The translations under genes and the position numbers were made by a program. From NCBI RefSeq assembly GCF_012848175.1, contig NZ_CP051651.1, forward strand, positions 4,347,501-4,411,500: DNA of 64,000 bases. Direction: 5' to 3'. The stretch comes from Xanthomonas campestris pv. badrii. Its GTDB lineage: Bacteria > Pseudomonadota > Gammaproteobacteria > Xanthomonadales > Xanthomonadaceae. Under the pieces are notes generated by a model. The model was not told where the DNA came from, made no database searches, and saw nothing but the letters and a program-made list of their open reading frames with translations. This document shows positions 53,210 to 63,900 of the stretch, one piece after another (position 1 is the first letter of the stretch; every line of letters begins with the position of its first letter).

Positions 53210-56200
53210 GGGGTGGGGGTTCCCGGGGCGGACGTACCCTCACCCCAACCCCTCTCCCGGCGGGAGAGGGGCTTTTTGGCGTCGCTCTCCTGGGAGGAGG
53301 GAGACTTTGGGGCGTCGCTGTAATCGGGATCTAGAGGCTTGCCGGCGAACAGGGCATCCAGCGCCTGGACCAGCGCCGGGTCGAAGCGCCAGGCATGGAT
53401 GCCGGGCGCGGACGCCTCGCCGCGTGTGGCGTCGGCCCCGGCGACCGGTACGTGCATGGGGTCGGGCACGGCTTCGTCCGTGTACTGGCGTGACGCATCC
53501 AGGCCGCGGCAGAACAGGTAGCGCACGCCGCCGAAGTCGCGGGCGTAGTCGTAGGCCTCGCCCAGGCGGAAGCGCAGCCAGCGGTGCAGCGCCACGGTGT
53601 AGATCAGTGCCTGCAGGGTGTACTCGCTATGCGCCATGGCGCGGGCCAGGGCGTCGGGGTCGTAGCTGGGCAGGCGGTTGGATTTGTAGTCCAGCACGTA
53701 CCAGCGGCCGTCGACGGTGTAGGTGAGATCGATCAGGCCGGTCATCAGGCCTTCCAGGCGCTGGCGTGCGCCGAAGGCCTGGCGGTCGCCGACCACCTCG
53801 AAGCGGTGCAGCAGCGCCAGCAGCGCGTCCACGCGGGTGGGCTGCATGGCGAAGTGGAATTCCATTTCGTTGCGGCGCTGCGGCTCGGGCACGGCGGCCA
53901 GGGCGGTGCCTTCGGGCAGGGTCACGGTGAGGGTGTTGCCGATCAGCGCAGTGAGCATGCGCAGACCGTCATCGAGCTCGTCCTGCGCGTAGCCGCCGCG
54001 TTGCAGGGCGTCGATGATCGGGGTGGCCTGGCCGTCGGGCGCGGGGGCGCCGGGGCGCCAGTGCTGCCAGGCGGCGAAGTCGCAACGCTCGAACACGTCG
54101 TGCATCACCACGCCGAAGCGGTTGCCGGCAAAGCGCGGATCGAACGGCTCGGCCTCGGTCACCGCTGCCGCGGCGTCGCTGGCGGCCGGTTCGTCGCTAC
54201 CGCCGCTGCCCACCACGGTGGCGCTGGCCATCGGGTCGGCGGCGGCGCCGGCATCGGCGTTGGCCAGCTGGGTGAAGCTGTAGACCCACCATTCCGGGGC
54301 GATCTGCCGCTGCGGGATGCGCGCAGGCGGCACCTGCGCCTCGGGCGGTGCGGGCAGGCGTGGCAGCGCGGCCGGCGGGGTGGCGGTGTCGACCACCACC
54401 ACGCCCTCGCCGGCCGCACCCTGCAGCGCATCGAGCGCACGCAGCATGCCGGCCAGCGGCGTGCGTTCGTGCTGGTGGAAGCTGCCGCTGGCGATCCACA
54501 GTGCATGCTCGGCGCGGGTCAGGCCGACATACAGCAGGCGCGCGTCTTCGGCGCGTTGTTCCTGCTTCCAGGCCGCTTCGGCCGCGCTCCAGGTGGGGTC
54601 TTCCTTGTCGCGGCTCCACTTGGACACGTTCCAGTGCAGCTGGCGGCCGGTGTCCGGCGCATGCACCACGCAATGGCGGCCGGCGCCCTTGTCGCCGCGG
54701 CCGATGCCGATGTACGGCAGGAACACCAGCGGATATTCCAGGCCCTTGCTCTTGTGCAGGGTGACGATCTGCACGCGGCGTGCGTCCGATTCCAGCCGCA
54801 ACTGCTGGGCTTCGTCGTTGTCGTCGGCATTGGCGATGCGGCGCGCCAGCCAGTCGACCAGGCCGTGCGGGCCGAGCGCGCGCGCGTCGGCCTCCTGCAG
54901 CAGTTCGGCCAGTTGCAGGTAGTTGGTGAGGCGACGTTCGCCATCGACCAAGGCCAGCAGGCGCTGCCCGTGCGCGGCGCCGAGTTCGCCGATCAGCGCC
55001 AGCGGGCCGCCGCGTTGCCAGCGTTCGCGCCAGTCCAGCGCCTGCTGCTGCCAGCGGCGATGCCGCTCGCCGTCGTGTTCCAGGGTGGCGATGGCGATGG
55101 CGTCCTGCCCGATCAGCACCGTGGCCAGTGCGGCGCGCAGGCGGCTGTCGTCGCCCGGGTCGAGCAAGGCCTGCAGCAGCGCCAGCAGTTCCAGCGCTTC
55201 GTCGGTGGCGAACAGGCTCTGCTTGCCGGCGGCCACGGCGGGAATACCCACCGCGCCCAGCGCCTGCTGGATGCGGGTGGCCTCGCCATGGCTGCGCACC
55301 AGCACCGCGATGTCGCCGGCCTGCACCGGACGTGCGTTGATGGTGGCGGTGCCATCGCGGCCAGCGGCCAGCCAGCCGCCGATTGCCGCCACGCAGGCGG
55401 CGGTGGCCAGCTCGCGGGCGCGGCCGGCGCTCCAGGGCTTGGGCTTGCCTGCGTGCTTGGTTTTTGCCGCTGTCGCGGCAGCGGGCGGCGGCGGCTCGGG
55501 CGCGCGCCACAGCGTCAGCGCCGGGGCGGTGGCACCGCCGCGTTGCAGGTCGGTGTCCAGGCGCTTGGTGCCCGGCTGCACCGGATGGAAGGCGATGCCG
55601 TCGGTGAGGAAGGCGTCGGTGTAGCCGGCCTGCGCGTACAGCGCGTCGATCGCCGCCAGTACGCCGGGGCGCGAGCGGAAATTGTGGCTCAACGGTGGGG
55701 CCAGTTCGGCGCTGACGGCCGCAGCCAGATAGGTGCGCACATCGCCGCCGCGGAAACCGTAGATGGCCTGCTTGGGGTCACCGATCAGGAACAGCGCCGG
55801 CTCCAGGCCGGCAGCGCGTGCGAGTGGGCCCTCGCCGAACACGTTGGAAAAGATCGACCACTGGCGGTCGTCGGTGTCCTGGAATTCGTCCACCAGCGCG
55901 ATGGCGTACTGCGCGCGCAGGCGCCTGACCAGGGCCTCGGCCTGCGGGCCTTCCAGCGCGTGCGCCACGCCATCGACCAGATCGTCATAGGTCTGAACGC
56001 GGCGCTGGCGCTTGAGCAGCGCCAGCCGTGCGATGGCGTCCTCGCGCAGGGCGTGCAGCAGGCGGATGCGGCGGCGTGTCCGCCATTGTTCGACACGGGC
56101 CAGCGCGGCGAGATAACCATCGATGGCATGGCTCAGCGGCGAGGCCGGGGTGCGATCGATGAACTTCTTGTTGGTGCCCGATACCAGTTCGGCCGCGGTC

Positions 56201-57303
56201 AACTTGACCAGCTTGGGATGCGGTGTGCTGTCCTGCGACGGTGCCGCGGCGAAGGCGTCGAACCAGTGCCACAGCGCGGTGAGCCAGTCGGGTTTGTAGC
56301 TGACCTTGCTCAGCACGCCGCCGTCGATGGCAGCCATGAGGGTTTCGAAAAACGCCGTGCCATGGGCCTGGAAGGCAGCCGCCAGGGCGTGGCTGGCGGC
56401 ATGCACGGCCTGCAGCAAGGCGGCGGCATCGTCGGTGTCGGCGCAGACCGCCGGCAGCAGCGTGGTGTGGCGCAGCAAGGCGCGCAGATCCGTGGCCAGC
56501 TCCGGCGGGCCACCGGACCACAGGGCGATCAGGTCTTCGGCCATCGCCGCATCGGCGGCGCGCTGGCGCCACAGGTCGGCGGCCACTTCGCCCAGCAGTT
56601 CGCGGTCGTTGGCGAGCAGTTGCGGGGCGGCGAAGGCCTGGCCGCTTTCCAGTGCGTGTTCGCGCAGCACGCGCGCACAGAAACCGTGGATGGTGAACAC
56701 TGCGGCCAGATCGATTTCTTCGACCGCCTGCTGCAGGCGCCGGCGCAGGGCGGCCGGGGTTTCACCGCTGGACGCCAGGTGCGCGGCGAGGATGGCGCGG
56801 GTGAGCAGGACGTCGGGGGCGTCCTGTGCGTGCGGCGCTGGGTGCTGTTGGGCTTGCGACTGGGACTGCGACTGTGACGGCTCGCCGGCGAGGGCGGTCG
56901 CGGTCACGGCCGCTGCTTCGGAATGCGGTGCCGCATCGCGCAGCTGCGTTGGAGCCGGCTCGTTTGCGGCCGACGCCGGGCCTGCAGAAGACGGGGCTGC
57001 GTCGGTCGCCAGCGTTGCAGCCGGTTCGGTCGCGGCCACGGCCACGACAGGCGATGGCGCATCGGGGACCAGCGTGGCGGCCAGCACCAGACGCTCGCGG
57101 ATGCGCCGGCGCAGTTCCTGGGTGGCGGCCTCGGTGAAGGTCACCGCCAGGATCTGGCCGATGCGCAGGCCGCGCTCGACCACCAGGCGGGTGAACAACG
57201 TGGCCAGGGTGAAGGTCTTGCCGGTGCCGGCGCTGGCTTCGATCAGGCGCACGCCGTCCAGCGGCAGCTGCAGATACGGGTCGGTCACGGTGGGCGCGCT
57301 CAT
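53206..57303 (-). CDS. recB: RecBCD exonuclease V, RecB helicase-nuclease subunit
   Basis: 1365 residues. The UvrD-like 3'-5' helicase has Walker A LIEASAGTGKTFTLA (residues 21-35), LVDEFQDTDDRQW and VTLHKSKGLEYPLV. The C-terminal nuclease core is GLMTGLIDLTYTVDG and WYVLDYKSN (Asp, Asp, Lys). An Ala/Pro/Ser/Gln-rich insert (about residues 84-172, including QSQSQSQ) splits the first helicase domain. The tail KKPLSRRERGWGEG comes from a palindromic repeat. ATG 57303 overlaps the recC stop (ATGA). Confidence 0.95.
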   Translation of the reverse strand: MSAPTVTDPYLQLPLDGVRLIEASAGTGKTFTLATLFTRLVVERGLRIGQILAVTFTEAATQELRRRIRERLVLAATLVPDAPSPVVAVAATEPAATLATDAAPSSAGPASAANEPAPTQLRDAAPHSEAAAVTATALAGEPSQSQSQSQAQQHPAPHAQDAPDVLLTRAILAAHLASSGETPAALRRRLQQAVEEIDLAAVFTIHGFCARVLREHALESGQAFAAPQLLANDRELLGEVAADLWRQRAADAAMAEDLIALWSGGPPELATDLRALLRHTTLLPAVCADTDDAAALLQAVHAASHALAAAFQAHGTAFFETLMAAIDGGVLSKVSYKPDWLTALWHWFDAFAAAPSQDSTPHPKLVKLTAAELVSGTNKKFIDRTPASPLSHAIDGYLAALARVEQWRTRRRIRLLHALREDAIARLALLKRQRRVQTYDDLVDGVAHALEGPQAEALVRRLRAQYAIALVDEFQDTDDRQWSIFSNVFGEGPLARAAGLEPALFLIGDPKQAIYGFRGGDVRTYLAAAVSAELAPPLSHNFRSRPGVLAAIDALYAQAGYTDAFLTDGIAFHPVQPGTKRLDTDLQRGGATAPALTLWRAPEPPPPAAATAAKTKHAGKPKPWSAGRARELATAACVAAIGGWLAAGRDGTATINARPVQAGDIAVLVRSHGEATRIQQALGAVGIPAVAAGKQSLFATDEALELLALLQALLDPGDDSRLRAALATVLIGQDAIAIATLEHDGERHRRWQQQALDWRERWQRGGPLALIGELGAAHGQRLLALVDGERRLTNYLQLAELLQEADARALGPHGLVDWLARRIANADDNDEAQQLRLESDARRVQIVTLHKSKGLEYPLVFLPYIGIGRGDKGAGRHCVVHAPDTGRQLHWNVSKWSRDKEDPTWSAAEAAWKQEQRAEDARLLYVGLTRAEHALWIASGSFHQHERTPLAGMLRALDALQGAAGEGVVVVDTATPPAALPRLPAPPEAQVPPARIPQRQIAPEWWVYSFTQLANADAGAAADPMASATVVGSGGSDEPAASDAAAAVTEAEPFDPRFAGNRFGVVMHDVFERCDFAAWQHWRPGAPAPDGQATPIIDALQRGGYAQDELDDGLRMLTALIGNTLTVTLPEGTALAAVPEPQRRNEMEFHFAMQPTRVDALLALLHRFEVVGDRQAFGARQRLEGLMTGLIDLTYTVDGRWYVLDYKSNRLPSYDPDALARAMAHSEYTLQALIYTVALHRWLRFRLGEAYDYARDFGGVRYLFCRGLDASRQYTDEAVPDPMHVPVAGADATRGEASAPGIHAWRFDPALVQALDALFAGKPLDPDYSDAPKSPSSQESDAKKPLSRRERGWGEGTSAPGTPTP
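53236..53271. repeat. Palindromic repeat at the recB 3' end
   Basis: ACCCTCACCCCAACCCCTCT followed by CCCGGCGGGAGAGGGGC. It is translated as the PLSRRERGWGEG tail of RecB, 30 bp before the stop and the recD start. Confidence 0.87.
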
Positions 57304-60300
57304 TCGCCCTCGTCCTGTGCGCCATGCCAGTGCCGCCAGCTGTCGATCACGCGCTGCGGATCCAGCGTCGCGTCGGTGTTGGCGCGTTCCAGCAGGTCGT
57401 AGAGCCGATGGCTGGTGGTGGCGAAGGCGCTGAACCGCTGCGCATCGGCGAACGGGTCGCGGCCCCGGTGGACCAGGCGCAGCTCCGGGCTGTGCGATTC
57501 GCTCCAACCGAAGCTGGCCTGCCACTGCCCCGCCGCGTCCTTGATGGCCTTGTCCAGGTCGTCGCTGCGCGCGGCCTGGTGGTATTTCCAGCTGCTATAG
57601 GGTGCAAACGGCAGCGGTGCCTGCAGGCCTTGTCGATACAGCTGCAGCAATTCGCCCAGCGCGGCCTTCGCCTGTGCCGGCGCCAGCGGCTGCGCATCGA
57701 TGGGATGCGGGCCCAGGCCATCGTCGTGTTCGAAGAAGCGCACATACGGCACCTGTTCGCCGGCGGCGCGCAGCAACAACCATTCCAGCCCGTGGCCAAT
57801 CGCATTGCGCCCGGTGAGCGCGCCGACCTGCACGCGCCCCACGCCGTGCGCATACCAGCCGGGTACGCGGCCATGCAGCGCGACATCGCCGATCTGCACC
57901 TGCAGCCGCTGCGACTGCGCCTCGGCCTCGCCACGCCACTGCCGGAAGGCCTGCGCATACGGGCGCAATTGCGCCAGCCGCTCGTCGAGCTGGCGCCGCC
58001 CCAGCGGGCCGGACGGCAGCAACGCGCGCGCGCGCAGACGTTCGTACAGCCCGTCCACGTCATCGGCCACTGCGGCCTCGAACACCTGTTGCTGCAAGCC
58101 GTAGTGATCCAGCCCGCGCGTGGGGGCGAGCAGCGGTTCCAGATCGCTGTCTTCGCTGGCCGGATCGGGCAGGCGCATGCCTAAGCGATGGCGCAGGAAC
58201 TGCCCGGCCGGGTCGCCGAACAGCCGGCGCAACTCGTCGATGGACACGCTGCCCGGCAATCCACCGGCGTCGGCCGGCAGCGCGCCAGCCACCCACGGCG
58301 CCAGCGGCTGGCGCTGGCCGGTGAGGCTGTCCACTGCCGGGCGCCATTGCCGGCGATAGCTGAAACGGCGCGGGTCCTTGCCCGCTTCGCTCTGCGCACC
58401 GAAGGCGGCCGCGGCGAACGGCTGCAGCGGGTGCTGCACCACCAGGGTACCGGCGGTATCGGCGGCGGCGTGGTAGTGCGCCGCGGTGGTCAGCAATTCG
58501 CTGACCAGCACCGAGGGCTCGCGCGGACTGCCATCGCGCGCATCGGCGCCGAGATAACTCAGGTAGAACACGTCCTGTGCGGAGGCGAACAATTGCAGGA
58601 ACAGGAAGCGGTCGTCCCCGCGGGTGGAGCGGTCGCCGTGGCGGCGGCGCTCGGTGCCCAGTTCGGCGGTGAGGCGGTTGAGCCCGGCGGCCGGGTCGCG
58701 GCGCGGAAAATCGCCATCGTTCATGCCCAGCAGGCAGATCACCCGGAATGGCAGCAGGCGCATCGGCACCATGCGCCCGAAGCTGATGCCGCCGGTGAGC
58801 AGCGGGGCGCGCGTGTCCGATTCGCCCAGCACCGCGGCAAAGTGCGCGCGCACCACCTCGGCCGGCACGCTGCCGGGGTACTGCGCGCGCTGCGCATCGC
58901 GGGCGAACTGGTCGATGAGGCTGCGCAGCCGGTCCAGCGCGCGCTGCGCACGCGGGGCCGAGGGCGCGGTGGGAATCAGCGCATCCAGCAGCTCCAGCAG
59001 GCGCTCGCGCCAGGTGGCCGGCGGCAGCGCATCGGCCAGTGCCGCCTGGTGCCGCTCCAGCACGCGCAGCAGGTGCAGCAGCGTGTCCAGCGCAGCCAGT
59101 GCGCTGCCTTCCAGCTGCGGCCACGGCGCCACGCCGTCGATAGCGTCGTCGGCGCCGCTGGCATGACCGAGCAGCAGCCGATCCAGCGCGAAGCGCCAGG
59201 TGTAGGCATCGTCGCCCGGTGCCTGGTGCTGGCGCCGATGCGCCGCATCCAGGCCCCAGCGTGCGCCGGCGGCATGCAGCCAGCCGCGCAGGCGTTCCAG
59301 CCCGGCCTCGTCCAGCCCGGCGGCTTCGGCGATCGGCGCGCTGGCGATCAGGTCCAGGATTTCGTGCAGGCCGAAGCGTGCGATCGGCAATTTCAGCAGG
59401 GTGAGAAACACCTCGGCCAGCGGTTCGCTCGCCAGCGGGCTGGCGTCGGCCAGGGCATAAGGCAATGCGTCGTCGCTGCCATGGCTGCCGAACACGGCGT
59501 CCAGATACGGCACGTACGGGTCGATGTCCGGCGACAGCACCGCGATCTCGCGCGGCTGCAGCGGCGGTTCGAAGCGCGCATCGTCCAGCAATGCGCGTAG
59601 CTGGTCGTGCAGCACCTGCAGCTCGCGCAAGCGCGTGTGGCAGGCGTGCACCTGCAGACTGGGATCGTGCCGATTCACCGCCGGCAATGCGGCCGGCACC
59701 GCCGGGGCGCGGCGATGGAACAGGTCGCTCTGCATGCGCCGCAACAGGCTGTCGCCCAGGCCGCCGTCGGCGAGCAGGCGGCGGCCGGACTCCAGCGGAT
59801 CGGCATAGGCGGCGATTTCGGCCAGCGGGTGCACCACTTCGTAATCGCCGATCAAGGCCATGAAATCGCGGCCGGCCGCGCCCCAGGCCTGCAGCAGCGG
59901 GTTCTCCTGCACCTGGTCGGCGAACAACGCCGCCGCCCCGCCCTCGCGGCGGCGTTGCCACAGGGTTTGCAGATCGCCCCAATACCCCTGCGTGGGCGTG
60001 GGCAGATAGAAATGCAGCGTGCCCACGCGCGCCTGCGTGGCCAGCACGCGCAACACGTCGGGCGAGATATTGAGGATGGCGAAGGCAAACAGCCGCGCCG
60101 GCAAGCCCTGCGGCAGCGGGCCATCACTGCGGGCATGGCGATCCAGGTACTGGCCGATGCGGCGTGCGCGGTACTGCCGGCCGGTGGCGATGCTGCGCCA
60201 CAGCCGCGCCTGCGGGTCGTCCGGCTCGGCGCCGCCTTCCCAGCGCAGCAACCAGTCGCGGCGCCAGGCCTGGTATTTCTCGAACACGCTGCCCAACTCG

Positions 60301-60716
60301 CCGGCCAGCGCCCAGGGCTTGAGCGCATCGCCATCGGACAGATAGCCGGCCAGCGGCGCCAGTGCCGCATCGCTGCCCAGATCGGCCTGCAGCGCGGCGT
60401 ACAGCCGCCACTGCGTGGTGACCATGTCCAGATCGTCGTCGGCCGGGCCGAGGTTGCGCTCCAGCGCGCGCGCCACGAATTCGCCGGGGGTGAGGAATTC
60501 CAGATTCGCCGCCACCCCATGCTCGGCTGCCAACGTGGACTGCAGCCAGCGCCGCATCGCCACCTGCGGGATCAGCACCACCTCCGGCTGCAACACCGGC
60601 TGCCCGGGCACCGGCCGGCGTAGCTCCTGCGCCAGCAGGGCAGCCAGGGTATCCAGCGCATTGGATGGATAAAGACGGAAATCGGGCGCGGACGTGGCGT
60701 GCATGCGTGCGTGCAT
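57300..60716 (-). CDS. recC: RecBCD exonuclease V, RecC subunit
   Basis: 1138 residues, the Chi-recognition and scaffold subunit with an inactive helicase fold and a nuclease-like C-terminal domain. The N terminus FRLYPSNALDTLAALLAQEL and the segment VICLLGMNDGDFPRRDP are typical. The start at 60716 or the ATG four codons later are both possible. First gene of the recC-recB-recD run, each joined by ATGA. Presence of RecBCD rather than AddAB or AdnAB is normal for Xanthomonas. Confidence 0.95.
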   Translation of the reverse strand: MHARMHATSAPDFRLYPSNALDTLAALLAQELRRPVPGQPVLQPEVVLIPQVAMRRWLQSTLAAEHGVAANLEFLTPGEFVARALERNLGPADDDLDMVTTQWRLYAALQADLGSDAALAPLAGYLSDGDALKPWALAGELGSVFEKYQAWRRDWLLRWEGGAEPDDPQARLWRSIATGRQYRARRIGQYLDRHARSDGPLPQGLPARLFAFAILNISPDVLRVLATQARVGTLHFYLPTPTQGYWGDLQTLWQRRREGGAAALFADQVQENPLLQAWGAAGRDFMALIGDYEVVHPLAEIAAYADPLESGRRLLADGGLGDSLLRRMQSDLFHRRAPAVPAALPAVNRHDPSLQVHACHTRLRELQVLHDQLRALLDDARFEPPLQPREIAVLSPDIDPYVPYLDAVFGSHGSDDALPYALADASPLASEPLAEVFLTLLKLPIARFGLHEILDLIASAPIAEAAGLDEAGLERLRGWLHAAGARWGLDAAHRRQHQAPGDDAYTWRFALDRLLLGHASGADDAIDGVAPWPQLEGSALAALDTLLHLLRVLERHQAALADALPPATWRERLLELLDALIPTAPSAPRAQRALDRLRSLIDQFARDAQRAQYPGSVPAEVVRAHFAAVLGESDTRAPLLTGGISFGRMVPMRLLPFRVICLLGMNDGDFPRRDPAAGLNRLTAELGTERRRHGDRSTRGDDRFLFLQLFASAQDVFYLSYLGADARDGSPREPSVLVSELLTTAAHYHAAADTAGTLVVQHPLQPFAAAAFGAQSEAGKDPRRFSYRRQWRPAVDSLTGQRQPLAPWVAGALPADAGGLPGSVSIDELRRLFGDPAGQFLRHRLGMRLPDPASEDSDLEPLLAPTRGLDHYGLQQQVFEAAVADDVDGLYERLRARALLPSGPLGRRQLDERLAQLRPYAQAFRQWRGEAEAQSQRLQVQIGDVALHGRVPGWYAHGVGRVQVGALTGRNAIGHGLEWLLLRAAGEQVPYVRFFEHDDGLGPHPIDAQPLAPAQAKAALGELLQLYRQGLQAPLPFAPYSSWKYHQAARSDDLDKAIKDAAGQWQASFGWSESHSPELRLVHRGRDPFADAQRFSAFATTSHRLYDLLERANTDATLDPQRVIDSWRHWHGAQDEGE

Positions 60717-60862
60717 TGTGCCGGATGCCGCAGGCGCGCGCGCTCGTCGGTGCAGCGCCGGGCATCAGCAGCGCTGCGCGGGGAACGCGCCACGGTCCGC
60801 GCCAGCGGCCTGAACGGCGCGGCCAGGGTGTTGGGGACGAAAGCATGCGCAGCTGCCCAAAC

Positions 60863-60897
60863 GCACTGGGCCGAACATCACGTCCGGCCCAGTGCGC
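60863..60897 (-). terminator. Terminator of the autotransporter gene
   Basis: A perfect 12-bp stem, CGCACTGGGCCG/CGGCCCAGTGCG with an 11-base loop, lies 27 bp after the autotransporter stop; read on the minus strand it is followed by TTTGGG. Confidence 0.65.
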
Positions 60898-60924
60898 TGA
60901 TCGACTGCATGAGGTGCAGCGCGA

Positions 60925-63900
60925 TCAGTATTTCTTTTCCAGATTGATCATCCAGGTCTGGTCGTTACCGCTGTCGCCGTCGGTGATGCCGCGGTATTCC
61001 AGCCGCGTGGACAGGCCCTGCTCGGTCAACAACGCCGCGCCGATACCCACCATCAGGCGATTGCGATCGAACGCGGCCTGCCCGGTGCGGTAGAACGGAC
61101 CGCCGCTGAGATCGGCATAGCTCAAGGTGGCATCGCCGCGCCCCTGGAAGTCGCGCTGATACTCCACGCGCAACTGCGGGGTCAGCCGGCCCCAGGCCAC
61201 TTCGCGGCGCCATTCCAGGCGCAGGCCCAGGTTGCCGGTACTGGTGGCCACATCCATGTCGGCATAGCGCAGCGCGAACGGCGCCACGCCCTGTTCGGCA
61301 TAGCCATCCAGCGTGGCACGTGCCACATCCACGCGCGCATACGGGGTGATCTGCAGATCGCCGCGTTGCAGGTCCGCGCCGGTGGACAGCGAGGCGATCC
61401 ACTGCTTGCCGTCGCGGTTGCCCTCGGCCAGCGAGCTGTCGTCGGTGACGAAGCGGCGCAGGTCGTAGGACAACAGTTGGTAGCCCACCAGGGTGTCGAA
61501 GAAGAACGCCTTGCCCGGATGGAAGCTGGCATACAGCGCCATGGTGTAGGCGGTGCCCCTGATGCGGCTGCCGCGCGTGCCCACATCGCTGTCGTCGCGG
61601 CCCCAACCCAGGCCCGCGCCGATCGCCAGCGACGATGCCAGCCGGTAATCGGCACCCACGCTCAAGCCATCGGTCTGGAAATCCACGCCGTTGCTGTTGG
61701 CCTGCCGGTTGAGGCTGCCCGAGCGGATCGCACCGCCGATCCACAGACCCAGATCCCCCTGGCCCTGCGCACCGGTGCTGCTGCCTGCCACTGCCGCCGG
61801 CGCATCGCGGAAGTCGTTGTCGGCGTCCTGCGTGTCCGGGCTGCAGGGCTGGGCACTGATGCCCCGGTCGGCCTCACGGCAATGCGAGGTGGGCTGGAAG
61901 CTCACCGCATTGCTGACACCGCCGCCACCGCGGTGGGTCGCTTCCAGACGGCGCTGGAAGTTGTCGATCTGCGCCCGTGCAAACCGCCGGGTGGACTCGG
62001 ACTGCGCATCGATCAGACCACGCACTTCCGCATCCTGGCTCGGGTCGCGGCGCGGTGCGATGTTGAACACCACCGTGGCCGGGACCGAGGTGGCAAACGC
62101 GTTGGACAGGGTGAACTGCACCGTGGCCTGGCCGACGAAGGCCGGGTTGGGGGTAAAGGTCAGCACGAAGCTGGGCGGCTCGGCCAGGGCGGTCGCCGCC
62201 GTCGTCGGTCCGGACGCACCCGCCGCCGAGGCGATGGCCGCACCGCCGACACGGGTGATGCTGGCCGTACCCGCCGAGGCCGGCAGCACCGCGACCACCG
62301 CAGCGGCCACGAACGGACCACCGGTCGCGTTGCGGGTGATATCCACCTGCTGGGCTTCGCCAGGCACCGCCTCTGCGGTGACCGACACCGCCACCGGCCG
62401 CGCGTTGACCGTGACGGTCAGCGTGGTCGCTGCCGAGGTACCGCCTGCACCGGTGGCGGTATAGCTGAGCACGTCGGTGCCGATGAAGCCGGGGTTCGGC
62501 GTGTAGATCAGTTCCAGGCCGTTGACCACCGCAGTGCCATTGGTCGGCGCGGTGGCAATCGCGATCGCCGTGATGTTGCCGGTGTCGTTGGCGGTCACCG
62601 CCGCGGTGACTGCGGTGCCGTCCATGGTCACGGCAGTGTCTGCCACGGCCACCGGCACGGCGCTGCCCACGGTGAACGTGTAGGCCTGCGAGGCGCTGGC
62701 GGCACTGGCGTCGGTCACGGTGATGGTGAATGTGCTGTTGCCTTCGGCGCTCGGCGTGCCCGACAGCGTCCCGTTCGGGGCCAGGGTCAATCCGGCCGGC
62801 AGGGTGCCACTGCTCACGGTGAAGGCGTAGGGCGCCACGCCGCCGCTGACGGTCAGCGTCTGCGCATAGGCAGTGCCGTTGACGGCCGGCGGCAGCGTGC
62901 CCTGTGCGATCACCAGCGTGGCCGTATTGACGGTGAGCACATAGCTGCGCGATGCCTGTGCGGCCGGGCTGGGCGTACTGTCCGAAACCGTCAGGGTGAA
63001 GTTGAACGTGCCTGCCACGGTCGGCGTACCGCTCAATCCACCGGTGGCCGGATCCAGCGTAATGCCTGCAGGCAAGGCGCCCGCGCTCAGCGCATAGCTG
63101 TACGGCGCAGTGCCGCCGGTGGCTGGCGTGATGGCGGCCGTGTAGGCCTGCCCCGCGGTGCCGGCCGGCAGGGTGGATGCCGGCAGGGCCAGGGTCGGGC
63201 CCGCCACCGTCAGCGCATAGGCCTGGGTGCCGGTGAAGCTGTTGGCATCGGTCGCTTCCACGGTGAAATTGAACGTGCCTTCCACCGTGGCCGTGCCCGA
63301 CAGCGTGCCGTTGCCGGCCAGCGTCAGGCCGGCCGGCAGCGCGCCGGCGCTGATCGCGTAGGTGTACGGCGCGGTGCCGCCGCTGGCGCTCAGTGCCTGG
63401 CTATACGCCGTGCCGCGCGTGGCGCCAGGCACGCTGGTCGGTGCGACCACGACCTGCGGAGCCGCAATGCTCAGTGCGTAGCTGCGCGATGCCTGCGCGG
63501 CCGGGCTGGGCGTGCTGTCGGACACGGTCAGCGTGAAGTTGAAGCTGCCCGCCACGGTCGGGGTACCGCTCAGTCCGCCGGTGGCCGTGTCCAGCACAAT
63601 GCCGGCCGGTAGCGTGCCTGCACTCAGCGCATAGCTGTAGGGCGCAGTGCCGCCGGTCGCCGGTGTGATGGCGGCCGTGTAGGCCTGCCCGGCGGTGCCG
63701 GCCGGCAAGGTGGATGCCGGCAGGACCAGGGTCGGGCCCGCCACCGTCAGCGCATAGGCCTGGGTGCCGGTGAAGCTGTTGGCATCGGTCGCTTCCACGG
63801 TGAAATTGAACGTGCCTTCCACCGTGGCCGTGCCCGACAGCGTGCCGTTGCTGGCCAAGGTCATCCCGGCCGGCAGCGCGCCGGCGCTGATCGCGTAGGT

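Noticed and set aside
53584..56877. 1097-codon plus-strand open frame
   Set aside because: Lies antisense to recB and reads as Gly/Ala/Gln/Arg-rich sequence; a shadow.
61366..63612. 748-codon plus-strand frame rich in RGR/GHGD repeats
   Set aside because: Antisense of the repetitive autotransporter; repeats in it only mirror the real repeats.
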